Made by a program: the position numbers and the translations under genes | Origin: JAWLHJ01 sp039587535 | GTDB lineage: Bacteria; Gemmatimonadota; Gemmatimonadetes; Longimicrobiales; Gaopeijiaceae | NCBI GenBank assembly: GCA_039587535.1 | Contig: JBDHIF010000007.1 | Coordinates: 76,961 to 140,960, forward strand | Reading direction: 5' to 3' | Length of the DNA: 64,000 nt | The notes under the pieces: model-generated | The model's input: the letters and a program-made list of their open reading frames with translations, nothing else | Told to the model about the DNA's origin: nothing | Databases searched by the model: none | Shown here: one piece after another, positions 10,027 through 18,057 of the stretch | Layout of the letters: every line of letters starts with the position of its first letter | Numbering within the stretch: the first letter of the stretch is position 1

Positions 10027-10086
10027 ATATCGGACTCCGAAATCGACGCCGTACCGCACGTCGAGCGTGACTCAATCAGGGGCGCT

Positions 10087-10113
10087 GCGCACACGCGACG
10101 CACAGATGTGCGC
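10087..10113. repeat. Perfect 7-bp inverted repeat in the zapA-rny gap
   Basis: GCGCACA (10087-10093) and TGTGCGC (10107-10113) can form a hairpin within the roughly 200 bp between zapA and rny. No T-tract follows on either strand, so it is not a standard terminator. It would lie in the 5' leader of rny if transcription reads through from zapA. Nothing else is recognisable in this gap. Confidence 0.35.
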
Positions 10114-10226
10114 TCACCCCAGGTAACTAAGTGACAATAGGTTCCGGATGATCCGTGGCGCAAGCGGGGTGGGCGGGGCGCCGGCTACGGGCTGCGCGTG
10201 GTGAGGGCGGGTCAGGCCTCCCAGAC

Positions 10227-10520
10227 TTACTCCGGAAGAGCGCTTGTCAGACGATCGGCCATGGCGCTGGCCCGTCGTGTCACGTCGGAGCGTAGATGAT
10301 CGAGCTCCTCCTGAGCGCGGAAGCACTCGTCCGCGATGGACAGCGCCGCGAGGATCGCGGCCTTGTGCCCTTCGATAAGTCCGGCCTGCCGGCGGATTTC
10401 ATGGATCCGGTCGTCCACGTGCTTGGCGCATCGACGGGTATAGCTGGGCTCTGCCGCTGCGCGAATGGTATGCTCCTCACCGGCGATCCGAACGGTGACG
10501 GATCTCTTTTCCACGTTCAT
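10227..10520 (-). CDS. zapA: Cell division protein ZapA
   Basis: Small cytoplasmic protein that bundles FtsZ filaments. The 97 residues have the ZapA layout: a short beta-rich head (SVTVRIAGEEHTIRAAAEP), the conserved block HVDDRIHEIRRQ, then the helical tail with AALSIADECFRAQEELDHLR. It overlaps the upstream coiled-coil gene by 4 bp and sits in the pheT-(coiled coil)-zapA arrangement. Confidence 0.92.
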   Translation of the reverse strand: MNVEKRSVTVRIAGEEHTIRAAAEPSYTRRCAKHVDDRIHEIRRQAGLIEGHKAAILAALSIADECFRAQEELDHLRSDVTRRASAMADRLTSALPE

Positions 10521-10831
10521 CGCTGGTCCTCCAGAAACCGGATACGGGCAAGGATCCTGTCGATGCCTGCCCTACCGGCCTCCAATCTGGTTTTGAGTTG
10601 TGCGTTCTCTTCGTCGAGCGTCGCGAGCCGACTGAGCAGGCGTCCGGCCTCTTCCGCGTCTCCCGTGAACCTCCTGACGAGCTCTTCGAGCTGGCGGCTG
10701 TCTGATTCCGCCGATTCCACCCGTTTGGTGAGGTCTCTTAGATGGCCAGCAGCGAGCTTTACCGCGTGCTCGAGCTCCGCCAGGGCCTCAGCGGCTTCGG
10801 GACCCAACCTGTCACGCCCGGAACTGGACAC
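10517..10831 (-). CDS. Small coiled-coil protein upstream of ZapA (ZauP-like)
   Basis: About 104 residues, nearly all heptad-forming helix (from LGPEAAEALAELEHAVKLAA to the C-terminus LEAGRAGIDRILARIRFLED). I place the start at the GTG at 10831, which has GGAGG 6 nt upstream; the longer open frame to 11008 lies inside pheT and reads as low-complexity sequence. The gene overlaps the end of pheT by 20 bp and the start of zapA by 4 bp. In Caulobacter the coiled-coil partner encoded just upstream of zapA is ZauP, which helps ZapA focus the Z-ring. The context suggests the same role here, but homology is not shown by any motif. Confidence 0.75.
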   Translation of the reverse strand: MSSSGRDRLGPEAAEALAELEHAVKLAAGHLRDLTKRVESAESDSRQLEELVRRFTGDAEEAGRLLSRLATLDEENAQLKTRLEAGRAGIDRILARIRFLEDQR

Positions 10832-13223
10832 CGAATTCCTCCTCGAGCGCTGTACGGACAGCGTCCACTGCCCGATCAACCTGCGCATCCGTAAGCGTTC
10901 TACCAGGATCCCGGAAGCGGAGGCGGTATGCAACGGAGCGCGCGCCGTCCGGAATGCCCTGCCCCTGGTAGAGGTCGAACACCGACGCATGCTCCAGCTG
11001 CGGGCCACCGGCCTCGTTGATGCGCTCCAACAGGTTGCCGGCCGGGACTTCGTCCGGAACCAGGAACGCCAGGTCGCGTTCTACCGCGGGGAACTGAGGG
11101 AGGGCTTGAAAAATCCGGGCCTCGGGCGATTGAGGTTCCTGAGGGAGCTCGATTTCGAAGCCCCATATGTCCCCGGCCCAGGCGGGCACATCGACCTGGT
11201 CGTCCCGGATGCGACCGCCTCTACCGATCACACTACCCTGCGCGTCGGCAACCTGTAAGACGGAGCCCCTGTCGAAGTGGCTGTCGCCGTCGTGGGCTAC
11301 ACGGATTGCGACCGCGTCGCCCCAGGCCGTGCGTGCCACCTCCTGCACCAATCCTTTCAGGTCCCATACGTCGAGCGGCTCCTCCGCATACGACCAATGC
11401 ACGGGCCGCCGCCGGCCGGTTGCCACGAGCGCGAGGTGGGGCTTCTCGATGGGCGCCTCACCAGCTCCCGCTCTTCGGAACGACGTCCCGAGCTCGAACA
11501 GGCGAACATCCCGATTGCCCCGGGCGAGGTTGTACGCCACGCGGCGTAGCAGCGACGGGAGCAGGCTCTTACGTATGAACGGCTCGGTCGTGGCCAGAGG
11601 GTTCGCCACTTCCACATTCCCCTCTCCAGCCGGAACGAAAGCCGGGGTTTGGGTCTCCAATAGCCCTCGCGCGACGAGGGCACCCCGGAGCCGTTCCTCG
11701 AGCGCGAAGAGCGGGTGGTCCGGTACCGTATTCGGACGATACGGTCCCAGATCGGACGGGAAGGCGTCGTAACCGTGGGTCCGCGCGATCTCCTCGATGA
11801 GATCGACCTCGCGCGTCACGTCAAGCGCCCGGAAGCCCGGGATCCGAAAGTGGAGGACCCCTTCCTCCCCGTCCTCTTCCACGCGGAACCCGAGCGGCTC
11901 GAGAAGCTCCTTCACCCGGGCGGCACTGAACGGCAGACCCAGGAGATGCTCGACTCGGGAGAGGCGGACCGACACGACCGCGGCTTCGTGCTGCGCGCTG
12001 GCGCAGTCGAGGACCGGCTCCTCGACGGTTCCCCCGGCGATCGTCGCGATCAGTCGTGCGCAGCGCTTCAACGCTTCGTCCATCGCTTCCGGGTCGATGC
12101 CACGCTCGAAGCGATACGAGGCGTCCGTGGACATGACCAAGGCTCGGCGGGTAGCGCGGATGGATTTGGGGTCGAACCATGCGCATTCGAGAAGGACGTC
12201 TCGTGTTCGGTCGTCCACCTCCGAGTCCAATCCCCCCATGACTCCCGCGATCGCCACCGGTCGCTCTGCGTCGCAAATCATCAGCATGTCGGAGGTGATC
12301 GTGCGTTCCTCCTCATCTAGCGTGATGAACCTGTCTTCGTCGGGTGTCGCCGTCCGCACGACGATCGCCGAGCCGCTCAACTTGGCCAGGTCGAATGCGT
12401 GAAGGGGTTGTCCCAACTCGAGCATGACGTAGTTGGTTGCGTCCACCACGTTGTTGATGGGGCGTGCTCCTGCGCCGCGAAGCCGCCGTTGGAGCCACTC
12501 CGGCGACGGGCCGACACTCACGCCGCGGATGACGGCCCCGAGGTATCTGGGGCAAAGCTCCGGTGCCTGCACCTCGACAGAGACCGGTCCTGCCACGACC
12601 GCTGGTTCGTCTTTGACCGACTCGAGTGCCTGGTCAGACACTCCAGGTAGAGGCTCCAACGCGACCCGGCCGTCCCCGGCGGATGCGAGCTCCCTCGCGA
12701 GGCCCACGTGGGAGAGGAGGTCTCCCCGGTTCGCCGTGACTTCGACGTCGAGGGTGACGTCGTCCAACCCAAGGGCGCGCACGAAGGACTCGCCGGCCTG
12801 GAAGTCCCCATGTAGCTCCATGATGCCCGCGTGGTCGGTCCCGAGCCCCAATTCCTTGGCAGAACAGAGCATCCCTTGAGACACCTCACCTCGAATCTTG
12901 GCCTTCTTGATCTTGAAGTCCCCGGGGAGCACGGAGCCGACCGGTGCGAACGGATACCAAGATCCGTCACGCACGTTGGGAGCGCCGCAGACGACCTGAA
13001 CGGGCCCGTCACCCCCCTCCACCTTGCAGAGCGATAGCCGATCAGCATTCGGATGGGGGGCCGCCTCCAAGACCCTACCCACGACGATATGGCCTAACAG
13101 AGCACCGGGCGAAAGCAGCTCCTCGACGGGAGCCCCACGAAGCGCCAAGTGGTCTGCCAAAGCCTGCGGGTCCAGGTCCAGTCCGGGGACGAGGTCGAGG
13201 AGCCAGCGATAGGAAGCCTTCAT
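10812..13223 (-). CDS. pheT: Phenylalanine--tRNA ligase beta subunit
   Basis: Forms the alpha2beta2 enzyme with PheS. The 803-residue protein has the N-terminal EMAP-like tRNA-binding domain (GHIVVGRVLEAAPHPNADRLSLCKV), then B3/B4 and B5 domains, a catalytic-like core and the C-terminal ferredoxin-fold anticodon-binding domain (from about residue 705, FQALPQFPAVERDLAFLVP). Its ATG overlaps the pheS stop (TGATG), indicating coupled translation. Confidence 0.97.
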   Translation of the reverse strand: MKASYRWLLDLVPGLDLDPQALADHLALRGAPVEELLSPGALLGHIVVGRVLEAAPHPNADRLSLCKVEGGDGPVQVVCGAPNVRDGSWYPFAPVGSVLPGDFKIKKAKIRGEVSQGMLCSAKELGLGTDHAGIMELHGDFQAGESFVRALGLDDVTLDVEVTANRGDLLSHVGLARELASAGDGRVALEPLPGVSDQALESVKDEPAVVAGPVSVEVQAPELCPRYLGAVIRGVSVGPSPEWLQRRLRGAGARPINNVVDATNYVMLELGQPLHAFDLAKLSGSAIVVRTATPDEDRFITLDEEERTITSDMLMICDAERPVAIAGVMGGLDSEVDDRTRDVLLECAWFDPKSIRATRRALVMSTDASYRFERGIDPEAMDEALKRCARLIATIAGGTVEEPVLDCASAQHEAAVVSVRLSRVEHLLGLPFSAARVKELLEPLGFRVEEDGEEGVLHFRIPGFRALDVTREVDLIEEIARTHGYDAFPSDLGPYRPNTVPDHPLFALEERLRGALVARGLLETQTPAFVPAGEGNVEVANPLATTEPFIRKSLLPSLLRRVAYNLARGNRDVRLFELGTSFRRAGAGEAPIEKPHLALVATGRRRPVHWSYAEEPLDVWDLKGLVQEVARTAWGDAVAIRVAHDGDSHFDRGSVLQVADAQGSVIGRGGRIRDDQVDVPAWAGDIWGFEIELPQEPQSPEARIFQALPQFPAVERDLAFLVPDEVPAGNLLERINEAGGPQLEHASVFDLYQGQGIPDGARSVAYRLRFRDPGRTLTDAQVDRAVDAVRTALEEEFGVQFRA

Positions 13224-14272
13224 CAGGTGAACTGGGATAGGAAGCGGACGTCGTTCTCGAAGAAGGTCCGAAGGTCCCGGACACCGTGCTTCAGCATGGC
13301 AATGCGCCCTGGCCCCATTCCGAACGCCCAGCCGGTGTATCGCTCGGGGTCATGCCCGGCGTTCTCGATCACGGCGGGATCAACCATCCCCGCCCCCATG
13401 ATTTCCAGCCAGTCCGTTTCTTCTCTCGTCCCATCGGGATGTGTGATGACCCGCTTCACGTCGACCTCGGCGCTCGGTTCGGTGAACGGAAAGAACGACG
13501 GTCGAAACCGGACTTGAGTGTCGGGGCCCCAATATCGTCGGGCAAACTCCGCCAGGGTTGCCTTGAAGTCCACGAAGGAGACACCCTCGTCGATGACCAG
13601 ACCCTCGATCTGCATGAAAGCCGGGGTGTGCGTTGCGTCGTACGTATCCCGGCGATAGACCCAGCCCGGAGCCAAGATCCGAATGGGCGGATCGTGCCGC
13701 TCCATGGTCCGCATCTGCACGGGCGACGTGTGGCTCCTCAGGAGGACCGAGTCCACCAGGTAGAGCGTGTCCTGCTCGTCTGCCGCCGGATGGTCCAGGG
13801 GCGTGTTCAACGCCTCGAAGTTGTACCACTCCGTGTCAGCCTCGGGCCCTCGAGCCCTGGTGAATCCGAGCCCACGGAAGATCCGCCAGATCTCGTCCAC
13901 GGTTTGCGTGATGGGATGGAGGCCGCCGCGCCAGGGATCACGAGCCGGGAGCGAGAGATCGCCCAACGCGCTGCCTGCCGGTGCGGACACCTCCCTCTCC
14001 CGCTCCTCCAACGCTCTAGATAGCAATTGCTTGACGCGATTCGCCTCCTGACCTACTTGAGGACGCGCTTCGGGGGGCATGGCGCCCAGACCACGGAGGA
14101 TCTCGGAAACCCGACCCTCCTTCCTACCCAGGAAATCGACACGGATGGCCGTCAGCCCGTCGAGGTCGCTCGCCTCGGCGATGCTGTCCAGAGCCTCGCG
14201 CTCGAGAGCGCGGAGCGAATCGATCAAGTCAGGTCGCGTCATCATCTCCAGAGGTGTTCGGGCGTTCCCCAT
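13223..14272 (-). CDS. pheS: Phenylalanine--tRNA ligase alpha subunit
   Basis: Catalytic subunit of PheRS. Class II motifs are clear: the block around HPITQTVDEIWRIFRGLGF, the motif 2 region (RDTYDATHTPAFMQIEGLV) and C-terminal motif 3 (GWAFGMGPGRIAMLKHGV). The frame remains open to 14950 through a terminator and rplT, so that extension is spurious. The first plausible start is the ATG at 14272 (349 aa); ATGs at 14245 and 14242, after a second GGAG, are equally good. It is the first gene of pheS-pheT, with its own transcription likely beginning after the terminator at 14320-14356. Confidence 0.94.
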   Translation of the reverse strand: MGNARTPLEMMTRPDLIDSLRALEREALDSIAEASDLDGLTAIRVDFLGRKEGRVSEILRGLGAMPPEARPQVGQEANRVKQLLSRALEEREREVSAPAGSALGDLSLPARDPWRGGLHPITQTVDEIWRIFRGLGFTRARGPEADTEWYNFEALNTPLDHPAADEQDTLYLVDSVLLRSHTSPVQMRTMERHDPPIRILAPGWVYRRDTYDATHTPAFMQIEGLVIDEGVSFVDFKATLAEFARRYWGPDTQVRFRPSFFPFTEPSAEVDVKRVITHPDGTREETDWLEIMGAGMVDPAVIENAGHDPERYTGWAFGMGPGRIAMLKHGVRDLRTFFENDVRFLSQFT

Positions 14273-14319
14273 CTCCAGGGTCGTCCGTAAGCTATCAAGC
14301 GAAGAGCCGGATGCAATCG

Positions 14320-14356
14320 AAAAGGGCCGCGCGGCTGGAAGCCACGCGGCCCTTTT
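14320..14356. terminator. Strong bidirectional terminator between rplT and pheS
   Basis: Perfect 12-bp arms AAAAGGGCCGCG (14320-14331) and CGCGGCCCTTTT (14345-14356), with further GGCT/AGCC pairing inside the loop. On the minus strand it ends in TTTT, so it should end infC-rpmI-rplT transcripts 40 nt after the rplT stop and separate them from pheST. It could also act as an attenuator in front of pheS, but no alternative antiterminator stem or leader peptide is evident. Confidence 0.85.
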
Positions 14357-14396
14357 CGTCACATCCCGGGGCCTGGAGCCCCCCGGACCCCTCGGC

Positions 14397-14762
14397 TCAG
14401 CCCTTAGCGTCCAGGCTCTCCTTGGCACGGCCGACCAGGGTGCTGAACGCTTCCGGGTTGCGGACGGCGAGATCTGCCAGAGCCTTCCGGTCCAGCTCGA
14501 CGCCGGCCTCCTTGAGGCCATTGATGAATCGGCTGTAGGACAAATCGTGCGCCCGAGCCGCGGCGTTGATCCGCGTGATCCAGAGGCGTCGGAAGTTCCG
14601 TTTCTTCTTCTTCCGGTCCCTGTAGGCGTGTTGCCAACCCTTTTCGACGGCGTCCTTCGCCGTGCGATAGAGGTTCTTACGCCCGCCGAAGTACCCTTTG
14701 GCGGCCTTGAAGATCTTCTTCTTCCGCTTGTTCCGCGCGGTCGCGGAGGTTGCCCTTGGCAT
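14397..14762 (-). CDS. rplT: 50S ribosomal protein L20
   Basis: Early-assembly 23S rRNA-binding protein. The 121 residues include the basic N-terminus (RKKKIFKAAKGYFGGRKN) and the C-terminal globular part with the signature INAAARAHDLSYSRFINGLK. It lies 12 bp downstream of rpmI in the classic infC-rpmI-rplT order. In Gammaproteobacteria and Firmicutes L20 represses this operon; an analogous loop is possible here through the leader upstream of infC. Confidence 0.98.
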   Translation of the reverse strand: MPRATSATARNKRKKKIFKAAKGYFGGRKNLYRTAKDAVEKGWQHAYRDRKKKKRNFRRLWITRINAAARAHDLSYSRFINGLKEAGVELDRKALADLAVRNPEAFSTLVGRAKESLDAKG

Positions 14763-14774
14763 GGTCCGGCCTCC

Positions 14775-14975
14775 TTACGCGCCGTAGGGGAGAATCTTGT
14801 CCAGCTTCTTGGCGTCCGACTTGGCGACTGTGTCCGCCTGCCGGAGGCGTCGCTTCCTCTTGCGCGTCTTCTTCGTGAGGATGTGGCTCTTGTTCGCCCG
14901 CATGCGCTTGAGCTTTCCAGAGCCCGTCTTCTTGACGCGCTTCGCTGCACCTCGGTGCGTCTTCATCTTCGGCAT
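14775..14975 (-). CDS. rpmI: 50S ribosomal protein L35
   Basis: Small, very basic ribosomal protein of 66 residues starting MPKMKTHRGAAKRVKKTGSG, the universal bacterial L35 N-terminus. It has the expected position between infC (49 bp upstream) and rplT (12 bp downstream). Confidence 0.97.
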   Translation of the reverse strand: MPKMKTHRGAAKRVKKTGSGKLKRMRANKSHILTKKTRKRKRRLRQADTVAKSDAKKLDKILPYGA

Positions 14976-15024
14976 TTCTGATCTCCGTTCTTCCTGGGGG
15001 CCGAGCCCGCAGGACCCGGTGAGT

Positions 15025-15543
15025 CTATTTCACTTTCAGCGGAGCGACGACCATGGACATGGTCCGTCCCTCCATATTCGGCTGGGATTCCACCTTTCCG
15101 AGGTCCCCGAGGTCCTCCGTCACACGTGAAAGGACCTCCAGCCCCAACTCCGGGTGGGTCACCTGTCGGCCTCGGAACATCATGGTCAATTTGACCTTGT
15201 TTCCTTCGTCCAGGAAACGACGTGCGTGACGGACCTTGAACTCGTAGTCGTGGTCCTCGATGCCGGGTCGGAATTTCACTTCCTTGACCTGGATCGTGTG
15301 CTGTTTCTTCCGCGCCTCGCGCGCCGCCCGCGCGGCTTCATACTTGAACTTGCCGTAGTCCATCATCTTGACCACGGGTGGGCGGGCGTCTGCCGCGACC
15401 TCGACCAAGTCCATGCCTCGCTCGGCCGCCCTTTCGCGGGCCTCGTCGAGGGAGACGATACCGATCTGCTCTCCGTCGTCCTGGATCAGCCGGATGGGGC
15501 TGATCCGGATCTGGTCGTTCACGCGGACTCGCTTGTCGTTGAT
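15025..15543 (-). CDS. infC: Translation initiation factor IF-3 (probable AUC start)
   Basis: IF-3 keeps 30S subunits free and proofreads start codons. The protein shows the N-domain (VNDQIRISPIRLIQDDGEQ, then MDLVEVAADARPPVVKMMDY) and C-domain (HTIQVKEVKFRPGIEDHDYE). The first ordinary start, a GTG at 15522, has no Shine-Dalgarno. Extending in frame gives an ATC codon at 15543 (translated INDKRVRVNDQIR) with GGAGG about 10 nt upstream and AGAGGAA directly before it. IF-3 genes in E. coli (AUU) and Myxococcus (AUC) start with such rare codons, which makes translation sensitive to IF-3 itself. I choose ATC on that basis (172 aa). Confidence 0.93.
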   Translation of the reverse strand: MNDKRVRVNDQIRISPIRLIQDDGEQIGIVSLDEARERAAERGMDLVEVAADARPPVVKMMDYGKFKYEAARAAREARKKQHTIQVKEVKFRPGIEDHDYEFKVRHARRFLDEGNKVKLTMMFRGRQVTHPELGLEVLSRVTEDLGDLGKVESQPNMEGRTMSMVVAPLKVK

Positions 15544-15605
15544 TTCCTCTATACCTCCGATGGTGGTCGGTGTCGGACGACCCAGCGACGCCCGATCACG
15601 ATACG

Positions 15606-15637
15606 AAAAAGACCCGGGCTCGGAGGGAGCGCGGGTC
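15606..15637 (-). terminator. Intrinsic terminator in the infC leader
   Basis: On the minus strand GACCCG-C-GCTC pairs with GAGC-C-CGGGTC (15611-15637) and is followed directly by TTTTTC (15606-15610). It sits 63 bp before the infC start and about 200 bp after the thrS stop. It either ends thrS transcripts or works as an attenuator for infC-rpmI-rplT. Confidence 0.8.
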
Positions 15638-15653
15638 GCGTGTACGCCTTACT

Positions 15654-15740
15654 GGGCTTGGCCTGTGGCCAACCCCTGGCGAAGCGACCCTCACGTCGGC
15701 TCTTGAGCCCGAGGGTGGGACCGGAACGCAGCCGGCCCAC
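15654..15740 (-). promoter_or_regulatory. Three consecutive hairpins upstream of infC (candidate structured leader)
   Basis: Between the possible promoter and the terminator, the minus strand can form three successive stems: 15715-15740 (GTGGG..CCCAC with an inner CCGG/CCGG), 15688-15715 (CCCTC/GAGGG enclosing GGCTC/GAGCC) and 15654-15676 (GGGGTTGGCC/GGCCAAGCCC with one mismatch). Such dense pairing in a 297-bp non-coding stretch suggests an RNA leader, possibly one that senses L20 or IF-3. No match to a known leader family can be claimed by eye. Confidence 0.45.
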
Positions 15741-15761
15741 TTCCTAGTTTGTCGTGCGGAC

Positions 15762-15790
15762 AAGATGAGGCAACTCGGTACGACCGTCAA
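15762..15790 (-). promoter_or_regulatory. Possible sigma-70 promoter for infC-rpmI-rplT
   Basis: On the minus strand TTGACG (15785-15790) is separated by 17 nt from CATCTT (15762-15767). The -35 matches 5 of 6 consensus bases and the -10 only 3 of 6. It lies just after the thrS stop and in front of the hairpin leader, the expected place for an infC promoter. Confidence 0.35.
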
Positions 15791-15807
15791 CGCCGAAACT
15801 GCGCTTC

Positions 15808-15833
15808 GGGAGCCGAACACCTCGGCGGCTCCC
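15808..15833. terminator. Hairpin directly after thrS
   Basis: Perfect 8-bp arms GGGAGCCG (15808-15815) and CGGCTCCC (15826-15833) begin 8 nt after the thrS stop codon. There is no clear T-tract, so it may be a weak or Rho-assisted terminator or a 3'-end stabilising hairpin. Confidence 0.45.
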
Positions 15834-15840
15834 TTCCCGA

Positions 15841-17766
15841 TCAGCCCAGGGATCTCGTGCTCGTCTCCTCGGAGATCTTCGCGACGAAGTCCGCCCGAGA
15901 CATGATTTCCTGTTTCTTCCCCGCGCCACGCCTCCGAACCGCCACGGTTCCGGCTTCCGCTTCTCGTTCCCCGACCACGCCCATGTAGGGGATCCTGGCC
16001 TTCTCGGCCTCCCTGATGCGGTACGGCAACGTCTCGCGCTCGGCCAGCTCCGCACGGAGTCCGGCGGTCCGCAAGTCGTGAAGTACCTCGCGGGCCGCGT
16101 CGGTCCATTGCTCGGACACCGGGAGAACCCTGACCTGCTCGGGCGCCAGCCACGTGGGAAACGAGCCCGCGAAATGTTCGATGAGGATGGCGATGAACCG
16201 CTCGAAAGAGCCGAAGATGGCCCGGTGGATGATCACGGGCCGGTGCTCGTCGTTGTCCTCTCCCACGTAGGTGAGATCGAACCGATCCGGATTCGCGTAA
16301 TCGAGCTGGATGGTGCCCAGCTGCCACTCCCTTCCGATGGCGTCCACGACGTCGAAGTCGATCTTCGGGCCATAGAACGCGCCGTCTCCCTCCTTCAGCT
16401 CGTAGGGTTTGTCCAGTGCTTCGAGGGCGTCACGCAAGGCCCCCTCGGCGCGGTCCCACATACTGTCGTCTCCGATGCGCTGCTCGGGCCGTGTGGCGAA
16501 CTTGGTGGTGTAATCCAAGCCCAGCGTCCGGTAGAAATAGTCGATGAGCTCCACCAGACGGCGGACCTCATCGCGGATCTGGTCCTCTGAAAGGAAGATG
16601 TGGGCGTCGTCCTGCTGGAACTGACGCACACGTGTCAGCCCGCTGAGCGCCCCCGTGATCTCGTTCCGGTGGAGCACGTCCTGGGTGGCGAAGCGGACCG
16701 GCAGCTCGCGGTAGGATCGACGCCGGGCCGCGTAGAGCAGGTAGTGCGAGGGGCAGTTCATGGGCTTGAGCGAGAAATCGTGCTCTCCCGACTCCTTGTC
16801 CAGCACCATGAACATGTTGTCACGGTACTTACCCCAGTGACCGGATCGTTCCCACAGCGCCTTGTTGTAGAGCAACGGCGTCTTGACCTGCTCGTAGCCG
16901 TTCTCCCTGAGCACGCCGGACATCCACTCGCCCAGGAGTCGGAACACGGTGGTACCGCGATCCGTCCAGAAGGGCGCGCCCGGCGCCCAAGGATGGAACA
17001 TGAACAGGTCCAGGTCCTTACCCACCCTCCGGTGATCGCGCTTCCGTGCCTCCTCGATGCGCGTCAGGTGAGCCTGCAGATCACCCTTCTTCATGAAAGC
17101 GGTGCCGTAGATGCGCTGCAGCATCTGCCGCTTCTCGTCGCCCCTCCAATACGCGCCTGCACCCGAGAGGAGCTTGAAGTGCTTCAGTCGGCCCGTGCTC
17201 GGCACGTGCGGGCCCTTGCACAAGTCGAGAAACGGTCCGTTCTCGTAGACAGTGATGACCTCTTCGTCGGAGAATTCCTCGAGGCGCTCCAGCTTCAGGG
17301 GATCATCGGAGAACAGCTCCCTGGCCTCGGCCTTGTCCACCTGTCGGCGCACGAACGGTTGGTCGGTTGCCACCACGTCGGCCATCTGCCGCTCGAACGC
17401 TTCCAGGTCCTCGGGCGTGAACGGCTCGTCCACGTCGAAGTCATAGTAGAAGCCCTCATCGATGGCAGGTCCGAAGCCGATGCCTGCACCAGGACGGAGC
17501 TGGCGAACAGCAGTCGCCAGGACATGGGCCGCCGAGTGCCGGAGGATCGGGAGTGCCTCCGTGTCGCGGTCGGTCAGGATACGCACCTCGGCGTCCTCGC
17601 CGATGGGCTCCATCAACCCGACCGTCTCTCCGTTCACCACGGCGGCCAGCGCAGCCTTCGCCAGGCCCGGGCCGATTCTCGCTGCTACGTCACCGGCGGA
17701 AGATCCCCTGGGCAGCTCGAGGACGTCCCCATTGGGGAGCGTGATGCGGATCTGTTCGCTCGACAT
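15841..17766 (-). CDS. thrS: Threonine--tRNA ligase
   Basis: Charges tRNA-Thr and edits Ser-tRNA-Thr. The domains run in the expected order: TGS domain (ITLPNGDVLELPRGSSAGDV), editing domain (HSAAHVLATAVRQ), class II catalytic core (motif LKPMNCPSHYLLY) and C-terminal anticodon-binding domain. The frame is open to 17976, but the ATG at 17766 starts MSSEQIRITLPNG and gives 641 aa, the family length. It precedes infC-rpmI-rplT, a common bacterial order. Confidence 0.97.
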   Translation of the reverse strand: MSSEQIRITLPNGDVLELPRGSSAGDVAARIGPGLAKAALAAVVNGETVGLMEPIGEDAEVRILTDRDTEALPILRHSAAHVLATAVRQLRPGAGIGFGPAIDEGFYYDFDVDEPFTPEDLEAFERQMADVVATDQPFVRRQVDKAEARELFSDDPLKLERLEEFSDEEVITVYENGPFLDLCKGPHVPSTGRLKHFKLLSGAGAYWRGDEKRQMLQRIYGTAFMKKGDLQAHLTRIEEARKRDHRRVGKDLDLFMFHPWAPGAPFWTDRGTTVFRLLGEWMSGVLRENGYEQVKTPLLYNKALWERSGHWGKYRDNMFMVLDKESGEHDFSLKPMNCPSHYLLYAARRRSYRELPVRFATQDVLHRNEITGALSGLTRVRQFQQDDAHIFLSEDQIRDEVRRLVELIDYFYRTLGLDYTTKFATRPEQRIGDDSMWDRAEGALRDALEALDKPYELKEGDGAFYGPKIDFDVVDAIGREWQLGTIQLDYANPDRFDLTYVGEDNDEHRPVIIHRAIFGSFERFIAILIEHFAGSFPTWLAPEQVRVLPVSEQWTDAAREVLHDLRTAGLRAELAERETLPYRIREAEKARIPYMGVVGEREAEAGTVAVRRRGAGKKQEIMSRADFVAKISEETSTRSLG

Positions 17767-17824
17767 GGCTCGCGCGGGTCTCTGGGTTGGGCGGGAAGGA
17801 AGCTGGGCGGACGGAGCCGGAGGG

Positions 17825-18043
17825 TCAATGGTCAGAACGGCCGTCTCCGCCAGTCTTCCACACCCACCAACCTCCGAGGGGAAGGACGACAAACCACGCG
17901 AGCACGAGCACTCTCCGCATCGAAGCAGACGAATCCATGGCGCGCAGGCCCACAGCGAGCGCCAAAAGCACGACAAACGCCACTGCGAGGAACGTGGTCA
18001 GACGGAGCAGACGGCGGCTGGAGACGTATCGACTGGGCGGCAT
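17825..18043 (-). CDS. Small two-helix membrane protein, unknown
   Basis: About 72 residues from the ATG at 18043. Two hydrophobic segments (LTTFLAVAFVVLLALAVGL and VLVLAWFVVLPLGGWWVW) are separated by a short polar loop, and the C-terminus is charged (KTGGDGRSDH). It lies between a lipoprotein gene (stop 14 nt upstream) and thrS (58 nt downstream). No good Shine-Dalgarno is visible, so the start is uncertain. No family is recognised. Confidence 0.55.
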   Translation of the reverse strand: MPPSRYVSSRRLLRLTTFLAVAFVVLLALAVGLRAMDSSASMRRVLVLAWFVVLPLGGWWVWKTGGDGRSDH

Positions 18044-18057
18044 GGCGGACGATCGGG

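Noticed and set aside
10027..10226. 6S RNA (ssrS) in the zapA-rny gap
   Set aside because: zapA is often followed by ssrS and the gap length fits, but I could not fold the required long interrupted hairpin with a central bubble; only a short inverted repeat is present.
10832..11008. Upstream extension of the coiled-coil gene
   Set aside because: Lies inside pheT, is Arg/Ser-rich without heptads, and the GTG at 10831 has a far better ribosome-binding site.
14273..14950. N-terminal extension of pheS to 575 residues
   Set aside because: It would run through a strong terminator, rplT and part of rpmI in another frame. The true N-terminus begins near 14272-14242.
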